Assembly: GCF_007997155.1 (NCBI RefSeq)
Contig: NZ_VORT01000001.1
Location: 1-64,000, forward strand
DNA: 64,000 nt
DNA from: Aequorivita antarctica
Lineage (GTDB): Bacteria; Bacteroidota; Bacteroidia; Flavobacteriales; Flavobacteriaceae
Reading direction: 5' to 3'
Numbering within the stretch: the stretch's first letter is position 1; each line of letters opens with the position of its first letter. Under the pieces are notes generated by a model that saw nothing but the letters and a program-made list of their open reading frames with translations, searched no databases and was not told the origin of the DNA. The position numbers and the translations under genes were made by a program. This document shows, piece by piece, positions 32,358 to 41,180 of the stretch.

Positions 32358-33692
32358 TCAATTTTCTATCAGTGGAATATATTTTCTTCGAAATTTAATC
32401 ATTAGTGCCACCGCTCGGTATGCTACCCAAACGATGAGGGCCGCCCATATTCCTATCAAGCCCCAATTCATATATTTTGAAAAATAAAGCACTGGAATAA
32501 ATCCAAATATAGTAGCGCCCAAAAGTACATTGCGCAGATAGCCCATTTCGCCTAAACCCTTAAAAATAGAATCCATCGTAAAAGCCAAAGCATTAAATGG
32601 CAAACAAATAAGTACCATAAAAAATATTCCGTAAAAGATAGAAAGTACTTTTTCATCTTTGTTGAAAAGAAGTCCTAAGGGTTCGTAAAGAAGCAGCCCT
32701 ATCAAAACGAGAACTGCGGCTACACCCAAATTATACAAATTTACTTTTTTGGTGAGTTTCCACAGCAAACCGTAATTGCGCTCACCCAAAAGTTTTCCGC
32801 TGAGAATATTTCCCGCGGCGCCATAGCCATCAATAAAGAACGCGGTAAAAATCCAGATATTGAAGGCAATGGTGTATGCAGCAATGTATTCTTTACCTAA
32901 ACCAGCGGCTTCGCGAATTGCCAATATTAATGCAGTATTCAAAGCCACAGACCTTAAAAAAAGATTAAAACTCATATTCACCAATCGCTTTATTTCGGGA
33001 TGTAACGGAAATTTCAATTTCAAGGAGATTTCTGTTTTCTTTAAAAGAAAAATCAAGGCAATCAAAGCCATTACAGCTTGCGAAATAAGACTTGCCCACG
33101 CCGCACCTTTTATTCCCAATGGAACAATATATCCTTCAATTCCGAAGACCAAAGCAAAGTCCAAGGCGATGTTCAAAATAGCACCTATTGCAGCGATAAC
33201 CATGGGCCAAAACGTATTTTGGAGCCCGCGGAACAAGCCAAAAACGGCAAAGGTGAAAAGTGTAAGCGGAAAACCCCAAACGCGAATGTTGTAATAATCT
33301 ATGCTGAAAGAAAGAACCAATCCTTCAGCATTGAGCAGTTTGAAAATTTCTTCCACAAAAAAATAGGTTGAAAACAGCACGATAATACTCAGCGCTATAT
33401 TGAAATATATGGCCTGCGCAGGAAAATTTTGCAAGTCTTTGAGTTTACCAGCACCCAAGTTCTGAGATACTATTGCAGAAATAGCGCTGCGGGTTTGTGC
33501 CAAAATCCATATTAAAGCTGAAAGAAATGACCCAACAATTCCAACGGCTGCGAGCGATTCAATACCATATTCATGTATGTTTCCAACAACTGCAGCATCG
33601 GTGGCAGACAAAATTGGCTCCGCTATTCCTGAGATTATTGCGGGAATGGCAAGTTGTTGGATTCGTTTGAAAGAAATATCGGTTTGTATCAT
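32358..33692 (-). CDS. MATE family efflux transporter
   Basis: 444 residues from the ATG at 33692 (MIQTDISFKR), which fits the promoter box just upstream better than an ATG 13 codons earlier. About twelve membrane helices. The MATE opening is ISFKRIQQLAIPAIISGIAEPILSATDAAVVGN, and QTRSAISAIVSQNLGAG is the characteristic loop; the second half repeats the pattern (FIDGYGAAGNILSGKLLGERN). It is an inner-membrane cation-driven multidrug or metabolite exporter; substrate unknown. A 37-residue membrane protein follows after 22 bases. Confidence 0.92.
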   Translation of the reverse strand: MIQTDISFKRIQQLAIPAIISGIAEPILSATDAAVVGNIHEYGIESLAAVGIVGSFLSALIWILAQTRSAISAIVSQNLGAGKLKDLQNFPAQAIYFNIALSIIVLFSTYFFVEEIFKLLNAEGLVLSFSIDYYNIRVWGFPLTLFTFAVFGLFRGLQNTFWPMVIAAIGAILNIALDFALVFGIEGYIVPLGIKGAAWASLISQAVMALIALIFLLKKTEISLKLKFPLHPEIKRLVNMSFNLFLRSVALNTALILAIREAAGLGKEYIAAYTIAFNIWIFTAFFIDGYGAAGNILSGKLLGERNYGLLWKLTKKVNLYNLGVAAVLVLIGLLLYEPLGLLFNKDEKVLSIFYGIFFMVLICLPFNALAFTMDSIFKGLGEMGYLRNVLLGATIFGFIPVLYFSKYMNWGLIGIWAALIVWVAYRAVALMIKFRRKYIPLIEN

Positions 33693-33703
33693 TTTGGAAA
33701 GAG

Positions 33704-33711
33704 CAAAACTA
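33704..33711 (-). promoter_or_regulatory. -7 promoter box of the MATE gene
   Basis: On the minus strand TAGTTTTG fits TAnnTTTG, 11 bases before the ATG at 33692. Confidence 0.5.
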
Positions 33712-33807
33712 CGGAAAATGCCGAAAGTCAAAAGGATTGGTTTGTCTCTAAATATTTAAAATCTATTTGAAATGTTAAAGAATTGTGGGTTGAATGATAT
33801 TTAAGGT

Positions 33808-33815
33808 TAATTTTG
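33808..33815 (+). promoter_or_regulatory. -7 promoter box of the USP gene
   Basis: TAATTTTG fits TAnnTTTG, 25 bases before the ATG. A TTG lies 22 bases upstream at 33783-33785, close to the usual -33 spacing. Confidence 0.55.
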
Positions 33816-33840
33816 CTTTCAATTCTAGAAACTTCAAGTT

Positions 33841-34635
33841 ATGAACAATATTTTGGTACCCGTAGGGTCTTCGAATAATTCAGTTAGCAACCTACAGTAT
33901 GCAATCGATTTGGCCAAGGAAATTAATGCCAATGTATATATGGTCTCTGTTTTTCAAGAACTTTCAAAAGTAGGCGGCCTTTCCAAATTGAATACCATTT
34001 TGAAGGAAGACACCGAAAACCGTTTGGAAGAAGTGCTTTCGCAGGTTGATAAAAAAGGCGTAAATGTAATTGCTCACACTATAAAAGGTGAGATTTTGGA
34101 TGGAATTAGTCGAATTTGTAAGCAAGTGCCAATAGATTTAATGGTATTAGCACCGCGAAGCAATTCTATAAAAGAAGAAGTATATCTTGGAAAAACCTCA
34201 GGGAAACTATTGAAGCATACTAATGTTCCAATGCTTATCGTTCCTGAAGGAGCAAAATTCCAACCGCCGAAAACTATGTTGATGGCTTTCAAAAATGGAA
34301 CTTTTCAGCACGATTATTTATTGGAAGCCGTTAAACAGTTCAAGCAAAGTTTTGGCACTGAAGTTAATGTGCTTCACGTAGAAACTCCCGAAACCACGGA
34401 AGAAATGAAAAACGTAACCGACAATTTAAAAGCCATACAAACTTCTTATACCCAAGTTGAAGCAGCTAACACATTTCAGGCTGTAATAGAATATTTCCAG
34501 CATTTTAACCCAGATATGCTTTGTGTGATTAGAAGAAAGCGCGGTTTTTTCAAAAAGCTTTGGGAAAAGAACGAAATTCTTAAAAAAGAATTTCACACAA
34601 GCAAACCACTTCTGGTTTTACCGGTACAGGAATAA
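33841..34635 (+). CDS. Universal stress protein, two-domain
   Basis: 264 residues. The first UspA domain is clear: NNILVPVGSSNNSVSNLQYAIDLAKE at the start and LVLAPRSNSIKEEVYLGKTSGKLLKHTNVPMLIVPEG near residue 140; the usual ATP-binding G-2x-G-9x-G(S/T) pattern is degenerate. The second domain starts near residue 143 (PPKTMLMAFKNGTF) and ends LLVLPVQE; it lacks the nucleotide loop and has a basic KRGFFKKLWEKNE stretch. Such proteins are induced by stress and may bind ATP or partners. Monocistronic with promoter box and terminator. Confidence 0.82.
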   Translation: MNNILVPVGSSNNSVSNLQYAIDLAKEINANVYMVSVFQELSKVGGLSKLNTILKEDTENRLEEVLSQVDKKGVNVIAHTIKGEILDGISRICKQVPIDLMVLAPRSNSIKEEVYLGKTSGKLLKHTNVPMLIVPEGAKFQPPKTMLMAFKNGTFQHDYLLEAVKQFKQSFGTEVNVLHVETPETTEEMKNVTDNLKAIQTSYTQVEAANTFQAVIEYFQHFNPDMLCVIRRKRGFFKKLWEKNEILKKEFHTSKPLLVLPVQE

Positions 34636-34638
34636 AAC

Positions 34639-34669
34639 AAAAAACCACCGTAAAAACGATGGTTTTTTT
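34639..34669. terminator. Bidirectional terminator between USP and tRNA-Ala
   Basis: AAAAAACCA with CG and CG with TGGTTTTTT form a stem interrupted by one opposed base pair mismatch, with AT-rich ends. It stops the plus-strand USP transcript and the minus-strand tRNA transcript. Confidence 0.65.
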
Positions 34670-34746
<77 letters not shown>

Positions 34747-34791
34747 TTACTGTTTAGGATGCCAAAAATAGTAAATTTTTTAATACAAGCT

Positions 34792-35631
34792 TCATTTTAA
34801 AAAATCTATTGTTTTTTCAACCATATTTTTTAACTCTTCTGGCAAACTGCTTTCAATCCAAGGATGCTTTGCACCAAAAACATGGTCCCCACCATTAATA
34901 ACTTCCAACTCACTTTGTGGATTCCAAGAATGGATTGCCATTGCCTCTTTTTCGGAAACCGTTGGATCCTCGCTTCCGTGAACAATAAGCTGCGGAATTT
35001 TTAAATTCTTAACTGCGCGCCTAATATTAAGCCGTTCTTCGTTTTCCTTAAAATCTTTATAGAACTGGAAATTGTGCGGTAGCATCTGTTTTGTCCTGCT
35101 GTTTTCAACGTGCGTTATGCCGGTTTCCTGCCATTCTTTAAATTCATCGGTGTCTTCCTGGAATCGCGCTTTAAAATCACTTACACTGGCCCAAGTAACC
35201 ACTTTATGGATTCGGTTGTCTTCTTCGGCTTTTATTAAAACAATGCCTCCGCCACGGCTGTGACCGATCAAGGAAATGGCTGAGGTTATATTTGGAAGGT
35301 TTTCGTTTCCGTTTTCAATTTCGTTTAAAACCCTGTCCAAATCATCGAGTTCTAAGCTAAAATTATTTTCGGCGAAGGCTTCCAAATCTGGGAAATCTAT
35401 GGGTTGTTCCACCGTTCCGCCGTTGTGCGAAAAATTGAATTTCACAAAACAAAAACCTTTTTTAGCAAAGGCTTCGGCCACCAAAGGCCAAGCACCCCAA
35501 TCTTTGAAACCTTTGTAGCCATGACAAAAAATTACAACTGCTTGTGGTTTTGCGATTTCGTTGTAATAAACATCGTAAAGGATTGTTTTTTTGGTTTCGG
35601 AAGTGAGTATTTTATTCTTTTTAATTATCAT
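34792..35631 (-). CDS. Alpha/beta hydrolase, dienelactone-hydrolase-like
   Basis: 279 residues. The core pattern is AVVIFCHGYKGFKDWGAW, FVKFNFSHNGGT, the nucleophile elbow LIGHSRGGGIVL with serine, the acid in VHGSEDPTVSEKEA and the histidine in INGGDHVFG. The arginine after the serine (GHSRGG) is seen in several esterase groups. Substrate unknown; a peptidase or esterase role is possible. Its ATG overlaps the stop of the AddB-like gene by one base (TAATG), so the two are translated from one mRNA. Confidence 0.82.
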   Translation of the reverse strand: MIIKKNKILTSETKKTILYDVYYNEIAKPQAVVIFCHGYKGFKDWGAWPLVAEAFAKKGFCFVKFNFSHNGGTVEQPIDFPDLEAFAENNFSLELDDLDRVLNEIENGNENLPNITSAISLIGHSRGGGIVLIKAEEDNRIHKVVTWASVSDFKARFQEDTDEFKEWQETGITHVENSRTKQMLPHNFQFYKDFKENEERLNIRRAVKNLKIPQLIVHGSEDPTVSEKEAMAIHSWNPQSELEVINGGDHVFGAKHPWIESSLPEELKNMVEKTIDFLK

Positions 35632-38360
35632 TAATCTATTACTTTTTCGGTAAATGGAATATTTGAATCACAAATTTCCAAAATTAACTTCTTCAGTTCA
35701 ACAGTAAAATTTTCCAAAGTTTCATTTGTAATCATTTGAGATTTGTTGCGGCTGCCTGATTTTTCTTTCACTCCAAATTTTAGAAATCCGCTGCCTAGGT
35801 TTTTAAAGGAAATGATTCCTGCTTCGGCATTATTTATTAAAATTTCTTTATTCATCATTAACGCATAGGTTAAAACCTGAAAGGCCTTGCTAAATTTATA
35901 ATCTTGGTTTAAGTCTTCCCAATTAACTATCTCTACGTCTCCTTGATTTACAGAACCGGTCTTGTAATCTATTATTCTAAGTTGTCCGTTATACTCATCA
36001 ACTCGATCCACTTTCCCGTGGATTTTAACGGGGAAATCAAGTTCTGGGATTAGAATTTCCAAGGTGAGATCAGTTTCAATTTGAATAATTTTTATAACAT
36101 TTCCAGCTTGAATTTCGGTTATTTCTCTGTCTAGGAAATTTGAAATGTACCGTTTTGCTACTTCAAAAACGATGAGATTTTTTCCTTTGTTGAAAGTTCC
36201 ACCCTTAAAGGTTTTCTTGAACTGAACGGTTATCTCTTCGTGAATACGACCTTTCATATCCAAAAGATTTTGAACGGTCAACACAGCGTCTTTCATAGGC
36301 TGGTAAAACGTCTCCAATGTATCGTGAACAATGGTGCCTAAAGTATTGGCAGCTACTGTTTCTTCTACTTCCTCAAATTCGTTCAATTTTAATATTTTCT
36401 GAAAATAAAAATCGATCGGATTGCGAATATAACTTGTAAGCGCCGATGGTGAAAAACCGTTTTCGGCTATCTCTCGAAGTCGTTGCATAACTGCATCGGT
36501 CTTATCTATTTGTTTTAAGGACTTTGACTTTAGTTGAACTTTCGGTGAGAGAATTCGTTTTTCAATGATATGATTTGGGTGTTTTTCTATCTCCAATTGT
36601 CTAATAAAACGACTTTTTTCACCTGTATTTATACCTTCGGAATGATTGTTATAGAGTAATGTTACATTTTTTGCGCGTTGCAATAACCTGTAAAAGTGAT
36701 AGGTGTAAATAGCATCTTTTTCAGTATAAACCGGCAGGTTGAATTGTTGTTTTAAATCGTAGGTTATAAAGGAAGCATTCGACTTCCCGGAAGGGAAAAT
36801 ACCTTCGTTAACGGAGGTGATGATTACATTTTCAAAATCCAGTACACGTGTTTCCAAAACGCCCATAAGTTGAAGTCCGTTGTATGCATCTCCTTCAAAA
36901 TCCAGCGATGTAGCTGAAGTTAATTCTGAAAAAAGCGTCTGCACACTTTTTATAGATTTAAGATGTGGATACTTCTGGTTCAAGGCATCGATTTTGTTGA
37001 AAACAGCCGTTAGTTGATGCAAAACCACACGTTCAATGGTATTGAGGGTATGCTTTGTTTGAAGCTCTTCAAGGACTTGTAAAGCTCGTTTTATAGCCGT
37101 TTGGCTATCGTCTTTCCAGTCTTCAAAAAGAAATTGTAAAATTTCATTTTCAGATATGCCTGAGAGTTCAATCAGGCCAGCTGTAGAAATATGAGTTATG
37201 TTTTCACGAGTCAAATTTTTCGCAATATCGCTTGCATTGGGCACTAAAAGAGTTCCCAAAGGATGATTCAATATTGAAAGAATCTCTTTGTAATATATGG
37301 TTTCCGCTGTTCGAAGATGAATGCCGAAAAGCAATTCAAAGAAAACAACTGCGGGAAAATTCTTTAAAGAAACTCCCATTGTAACGTTCAAATTTTTCAC
37401 GTTTTCAGGCAGTGAATAAAGCAAAGGAACCAATAGATTCTCATCGCCAAGCACTATGGCTGTTTTATTGATTTCATCATCGGAAAGACCTGAAAGCAAT
37501 TCGCCCACATATTTTGCTTGACCAATATTTTTTTGAACCTCCACAAATTGAAAATACTTTGGTTTCTCAAAATTGCTAGCGATAAATTTGGGGGTATTCG
37601 TTTTAAAATATTTCCATTCTTTTATATATTTCCTAATGAAATAAGATGCGCTGTGTTTTGTGTCTTCATAAAAGGTTTTATCTGTATCCCAGTAAATTTC
37701 AGTATTTTCTTCTTCAAGCAATTCTTGTATAATGTTTTGTTCCGCAAAATTCAACGCATTAAAACCTATAAAAATGTGTTTTTTATTTCTATTGCTATTT
37801 ATATAATGTTCAAGGTTTGAAGCCGCCTCTCGATAAACCATTCCTTGATAACCAAGATTTTCATTTAATAAAAGTGTCTGGAGGTTTTCATAAAAATCGG
37901 GTAGGCCAGCCCAAAACTGTAAATAATTGTTTATAAGCTCCGTTTTTTCTTGATCTACACCCCATCGCTCCAATGTTTTGATGCTGGATAGATAGCTGAA
38001 AAAAGGCTTCGGTTCTACTAAATAACGATCAATTTCATTGAAATCATTTAGCAATGTTATTGCCCAAGATGAATAGGTTTCGAAATCCTCTTTTTCCTCA
38101 ATTACTTTGGTGGTAAGATAAGCTTGGTAGCTTTTAAAAAGCAATTCGGTATTATCTATAATTTTTAGGTTAGATAAGTCTTCTATAAACTCCTCAATAC
38201 TGAGAATTTTAGGGGCAAAGGTAGTTTGTATTGCAGTATTTTTGAGAATGTTTTTTAAGAACCCTCCAGCTCTTTTGCTTGGGAGAATTAATGTGATATC
38301 GGAGATATCTCCATTTGTATTTTTAATAGCAGTAACAACTTCTTCAAGAAAGCTAATCAT
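35631..38360 (-). CDS. AddB-like PD-(D/E)XK nuclease of the recombination complex
   Basis: 909 residues. The C-terminal nuclease domain is seen as FPVKIHGKVDRVDEYNGQLRIIDYKTGS, with the VDR and IIDYKTG PD-(D/E)XK residues, and NEFEEVEETVAANTLGTIVHDTLE ahead of it. The N-terminal part resembles an inactivated helicase (ITLILPSKRAGGFLKNIL lacks a Walker A lysine pattern), as in AddB. A partner AddA-like helicase lies 2.8 kb upstream on the same strand, separated by ompA and kbl. I infer that the two form an AddAB-type break-resection enzyme. Confidence 0.75.
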   Translation of the reverse strand: MISFLEEVVTAIKNTNGDISDITLILPSKRAGGFLKNILKNTAIQTTFAPKILSIEEFIEDLSNLKIIDNTELLFKSYQAYLTTKVIEEKEDFETYSSWAITLLNDFNEIDRYLVEPKPFFSYLSSIKTLERWGVDQEKTELINNYLQFWAGLPDFYENLQTLLLNENLGYQGMVYREAASNLEHYINSNRNKKHIFIGFNALNFAEQNIIQELLEEENTEIYWDTDKTFYEDTKHSASYFIRKYIKEWKYFKTNTPKFIASNFEKPKYFQFVEVQKNIGQAKYVGELLSGLSDDEINKTAIVLGDENLLVPLLYSLPENVKNLNVTMGVSLKNFPAVVFFELLFGIHLRTAETIYYKEILSILNHPLGTLLVPNASDIAKNLTRENITHISTAGLIELSGISENEILQFLFEDWKDDSQTAIKRALQVLEELQTKHTLNTIERVVLHQLTAVFNKIDALNQKYPHLKSIKSVQTLFSELTSATSLDFEGDAYNGLQLMGVLETRVLDFENVIITSVNEGIFPSGKSNASFITYDLKQQFNLPVYTEKDAIYTYHFYRLLQRAKNVTLLYNNHSEGINTGEKSRFIRQLEIEKHPNHIIEKRILSPKVQLKSKSLKQIDKTDAVMQRLREIAENGFSPSALTSYIRNPIDFYFQKILKLNEFEEVEETVAANTLGTIVHDTLETFYQPMKDAVLTVQNLLDMKGRIHEEITVQFKKTFKGGTFNKGKNLIVFEVAKRYISNFLDREITEIQAGNVIKIIQIETDLTLEILIPELDFPVKIHGKVDRVDEYNGQLRIIDYKTGSVNQGDVEIVNWEDLNQDYKFSKAFQVLTYALMMNKEILINNAEAGIISFKNLGSGFLKFGVKEKSGSRNKSQMITNETLENFTVELKKLILEICDSNIPFTEKVID

Positions 38361-38374
38361 AGGTCTAAAAATAG

Positions 38375-38403
38375 AAAAAGCCCTCCAAAATGGAAGGCTT
38401 TTT
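38375..38403. terminator. Terminator of ompA
   Basis: AAAAAGCCCTCCA and TGGAAGGCTTTTT pair with one mismatch around AAA. It ends the minus-strand ompA transcript just before the AddB-like gene. Confidence 0.75.
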
Positions 38404-38435
38404 CAAAATTATTTATTATTTAATCCTATCTATTT

Positions 38436-39830
38436 CTAGTTTCTAGGAATCAAATTGATCTCTGTTCTACGGTTAGTAGTACGTCCTTCTTTAGTAGTGT
38501 TAGGAGCTATTGGCTTAGATTCACCAAAACCTCTAGCAACAAGACGGTTTGAAGGAATACCACGCTCAATTAAGTAGTTCACAACTGAAGCGGCTCTACC
38601 TTCTGATAGTTTTTGGTTATTAGCCTCACTACCTACACTGTCAGTATGTCCATCAATATGGAATCTAGAGTTAGGATATTCTTTAAGAATGTCTGTAACA
38701 TTATCCAATACTTTCAATGAAGCAGGCTTAAGAGTTGTTTTACCAGTGTCAAACAAAATTGTTTTAGCATAATCGCTCAAGGCTTTTATGATTTCTACTG
38801 ATAATTCTGGACAACCGTTGTTAGCAACAGTACCAGCAACATCTGGACACTGATCGTCTTTGTCAAGAACACCATCACCATCTCTATCTGGGTAAGGACA
38901 TCCATTATTAGCTTTTGGACCAGCTTCGTTAGGACAAGCATCATCTTTATCAGCGATACCATCACCATCTGCATCTGGACAACCATTAAGTGCAGCTAAA
39001 CCAGCAACAGTAGGACATTCATCCTGTGGATCAGGGATACCATCACCATCAGTATCAGGACAACCGTTGAATTCAGCTAAACCTGGAGTGTTTGGACAAG
39101 CGTCATTTCTATCTTCGATGCCATCACCGTCAGTATCAGGACAACCGTTAAATTCAGCTAGACCTGGAGTTTCTGGACATTCGTCATCTTTATCGTAGAT
39201 TCCATCACCGTCAGTATCTTTTCCACCAAATTGGAATACGATACCAGCAGAGTGTTGAAAATGAGTAACACCATAAGCATCCTCAAATGCATGCTTGTAA
39301 GTTGATTGAAGGTTAAGCGCTAAATATTCGTTAAACCAAAATTTAACTCCAGCAATTGCGTTTCCAGTACCAAACCCGATATCATCTATCCAAGTATAAC
39401 CACCACCAATACCAAGCGATGGATCAAACCAGTTACTGCCTAAAGCTTTTTTGAAGCTGTACTTAATTTCACCGTCAGCGCCGTAGTAGCTAAGATCGCT
39501 TACAGCAACATCTCCCATTTTATCAATACGGTTGATAGTACCTGCTGCAGTAAATACAAAACCACTTCCAATATATCTGCTAACTGCAAGTTTGGAAACT
39601 GAAGGAAGAATGTTCCAGTGGTCATTTGCATTAAAATACTCGTCAAAGATGTCTCCTCTCATACCATTCTGCTGGTATAGTAATTGACTGTCGTTAAGTC
39701 CAGCTGGATAAACGTCAACAGCGTTCATACCAACCTCAACAGCCCAAGGATTGTTTTCGTCTTGTGCGTTCGCCACCCCGATTCCCATGAATAGGATAGC
39801 AGCAACTAATAATCTGTTAAGATGTTTCAT
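38436..39830 (-). CDS. OmpA-family outer-membrane protein with thrombospondin type 3 repeats
   Basis: 464 residues: signal peptide ([22 protein letters not shown]), an N-terminal eight-strand-type barrel (to about residue 205, ending [14 protein letters not shown]), five consecutive calcium-binding TSP3 repeats of the type DTDGDGIxDxxDxCPxxPG (about 206-345), and a C-terminal OmpA peptidoglycan-binding domain ([64 protein letters not shown]). The protein links the outer membrane to the cell wall. The repeats give a tandem-repeat region in the DNA. A strong promoter and its own terminator make it a separate unit. Confidence 0.92.
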   Translation of the reverse strand: MKHLNRLLVAAILFMGIGVANAQDENNPWAVEVGMNAVDVYPAGLNDSQLLYQQNGMRGDIFDEYFNANDHWNILPSVSKLAVSRYIGSGFVFTAAGTINRIDKMGDVAVSDLSYYGADGEIKYSFKKALGSNWFDPSLGIGGGYTWIDDIGFGTGNAIAGVKFWFNEYLALNLQSTYKHAFEDAYGVTHFQHSAGIVFQFGGKDTDGDGIYDKDDECPETPGLAEFNGCPDTDGDGIEDRNDACPNTPGLAEFNGCPDTDGDGIPDPQDECPTVAGLAALNGCPDADGDGIADKDDACPNEAGPKANNGCPYPDRDGDGVLDKDDQCPDVAGTVANNGCPELSVEIIKALSDYAKTILFDTGKTTLKPASLKVLDNVTDILKEYPNSRFHIDGHTDSVGSEANNQKLSEGRAASVVNYLIERGIPSNRLVARGFGESKPIAPNTTKEGRTTNRRTEINLIPRN

Positions 39831-39865
39831 ATTCGATTGTTTAATTTTTAAGTGTTAATTAAGAG

Positions 39866-39896
39866 CAAAAGTAAGTTGTTAAATATTATAAACAAA
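39866..39896 (-). promoter_or_regulatory. Canonical promoter of the ompA gene
   Basis: On the minus strand TTTG (39893-39896) and TACTTTTG (39866-39873) are separated by 19 bases, the spacing of the Bacteroidota primary sigma factor consensus. The ATG lies 35 bases downstream of the -7 box. The best promoter match in the window. Confidence 0.75.
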
Positions 39897-39952
39897 AGCA
39901 AATCTAATAAAATTTTCCTAAAGTCGGTGCTGCGGATACGCAAATAAAGGAT

Positions 39953-41152
39953 TTACTTGCCAATAACCTCTAATTTTTTCCCAATCTTAATAAAGGCATT
40001 TATAGCTTTGTCCAGATGTGCTCTATTGTGCGCAGCCGAAAGCTGGACGCGAATCCTCGCCTTTCCTTTCGGTACAACCGGAAAGAAAAAACCTATTACA
40101 TATATTCCCTCTTCCAATAACATATCAGCCATTTGCTGAGAAAGCTTGGCATCATACAACATTACAGGTACAATTGCAGAATCTCCATCAATAATATCAA
40201 ATCCAGCAGTTTTCATGCCCTTTTTAAAATAAGCCGTGTTTTCTGCAAGTTTATCTCGTAACGAAGTATCTTCCGAAAGCATTTCGAACACCTTAATAGA
40301 TGCACCTACAATTGCGGGAGCCAAGGAGTTTGAAAACAAATAGGGACGAGAACGCTGGCGAAGCATTTCAATAATTTCTTTTTTACCTGTGGTATACCCG
40401 CCCATAGCTCCTCCAAGAGCTTTTCCGAGGGTCCCCGTAATAATGTCTATTCTGCCCATTACACCTTTTTCTTCCAAAGTGCCACGTCCTGTTTCTCCAA
40501 TAAATCCTGCGGCGTGACATTCGTCTATCATTACCAAGGCGTCATATTTATCTGCCAAATCGCAGATTTTATCAAGTGGAGCAACCAAACCGTCCATTGA
40601 GAACACGCCGTCGGTAACTATAATTTTAAATCTAGAACCTTTTTCATTGGCAGCAATAAGCTGTTTTTCTAAATCTTCCATATTGCTATTTTCATAGCGA
40701 TAACGTGCTGCCTTACAAAGACGTACACCGTCTATTATAGAAGCATGGTTCAGGGAATCTGAAATAATTGCATCCTCTTCGCCAAGCAAGGGTTCAAAAA
40801 CACCGCCATTTGCGTCAAAAGCTGCTGCATATAATATGGTGTCTTCAGTGCGATAAAAATCTGCAATTTTTTGCTCCAGCTTTTTATGAATATCCTGCGT
40901 ACCACAGATAAAACGAACAGACGACATTCCGAATCCGTGTGTGTCCATCGCATCTTTGGCAGCCTGGATAACTTCCTTGTTAGAAGAAAGCCCTAAATAG
41001 TTGTTGGCGCAAAAATTGATAACCTTTTCCCCAGTAGAAATAGTAATTTCAGCATCCTGAGGCGATGTAATAATCCGTTCCCTTTTGTAAAGCCCGTTAT
41101 CTTTTATCTCTTGAAGTTCGTTCTGTAAATGATCTTTTATTTTTCCGTACAT
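39953..41152 (-). CDS. kbl: Glycine C-acetyltransferase (2-amino-3-ketobutyrate CoA ligase)
   Basis: 399 residues, alpha-oxoamine synthase family. It interconverts 2-amino-3-ketobutyrate plus CoA with glycine plus acetyl-CoA in threonine breakdown. Motifs are [12 protein letters not shown], the substrate block [45 protein letters not shown] and the PLP lysine K244 in [16 protein letters not shown]. No tdh gene is in the window. The gene lies 25 bases after the AddA-like gene but has a promoter box over that gene's stop. Confidence 0.93.
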   Translation of the reverse strand: MYGKIKDHLQNELQEIKDNGLYKRERIITSPQDAEITISTGEKVINFCANNYLGLSSNKEVIQAAKDAMDTHGFGMSSVRFICGTQDIHKKLEQKIADFYRTEDTILYAAAFDANGGVFEPLLGEEDAIISDSLNHASIIDGVRLCKAARYRYENSNMEDLEKQLIAANEKGSRFKIIVTDGVFSMDGLVAPLDKICDLADKYDALVMIDECHAAGFIGETGRGTLEEKGVMGRIDIITGTLGKALGGAMGGYTTGKKEIIEMLRQRSRPYLFSNSLAPAIVGASIKVFEMLSEDTSLRDKLAENTAYFKKGMKTAGFDIIDGDSAIVPVMLYDAKLSQQMADMLLEEGIYVIGFFFPVVPKGKARIRVQLSAAHNRAHLDKAINAFIKIGKKLEVIGK

Positions 41153-41172
41153 TTTTGCTGTTTTTAAAGTTC

Positions 41173-41180
41173 CAAAATTA
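41173..41180 (-). promoter_or_regulatory. -7 promoter box of kbl, overlapping the upstream stop codon
   Basis: On the minus strand TAATTTTG fits TAnnTTTG; it lies 20 bases before the kbl ATG and covers the end of the AddA-like gene. Confidence 0.5.

Noticed and set aside
38815-39220. CRISPR-like regular repeats
   Set aside because: The periodicity comes from five thrombospondin type 3 repeats inside the OmpA-family gene; spacers are not unique.
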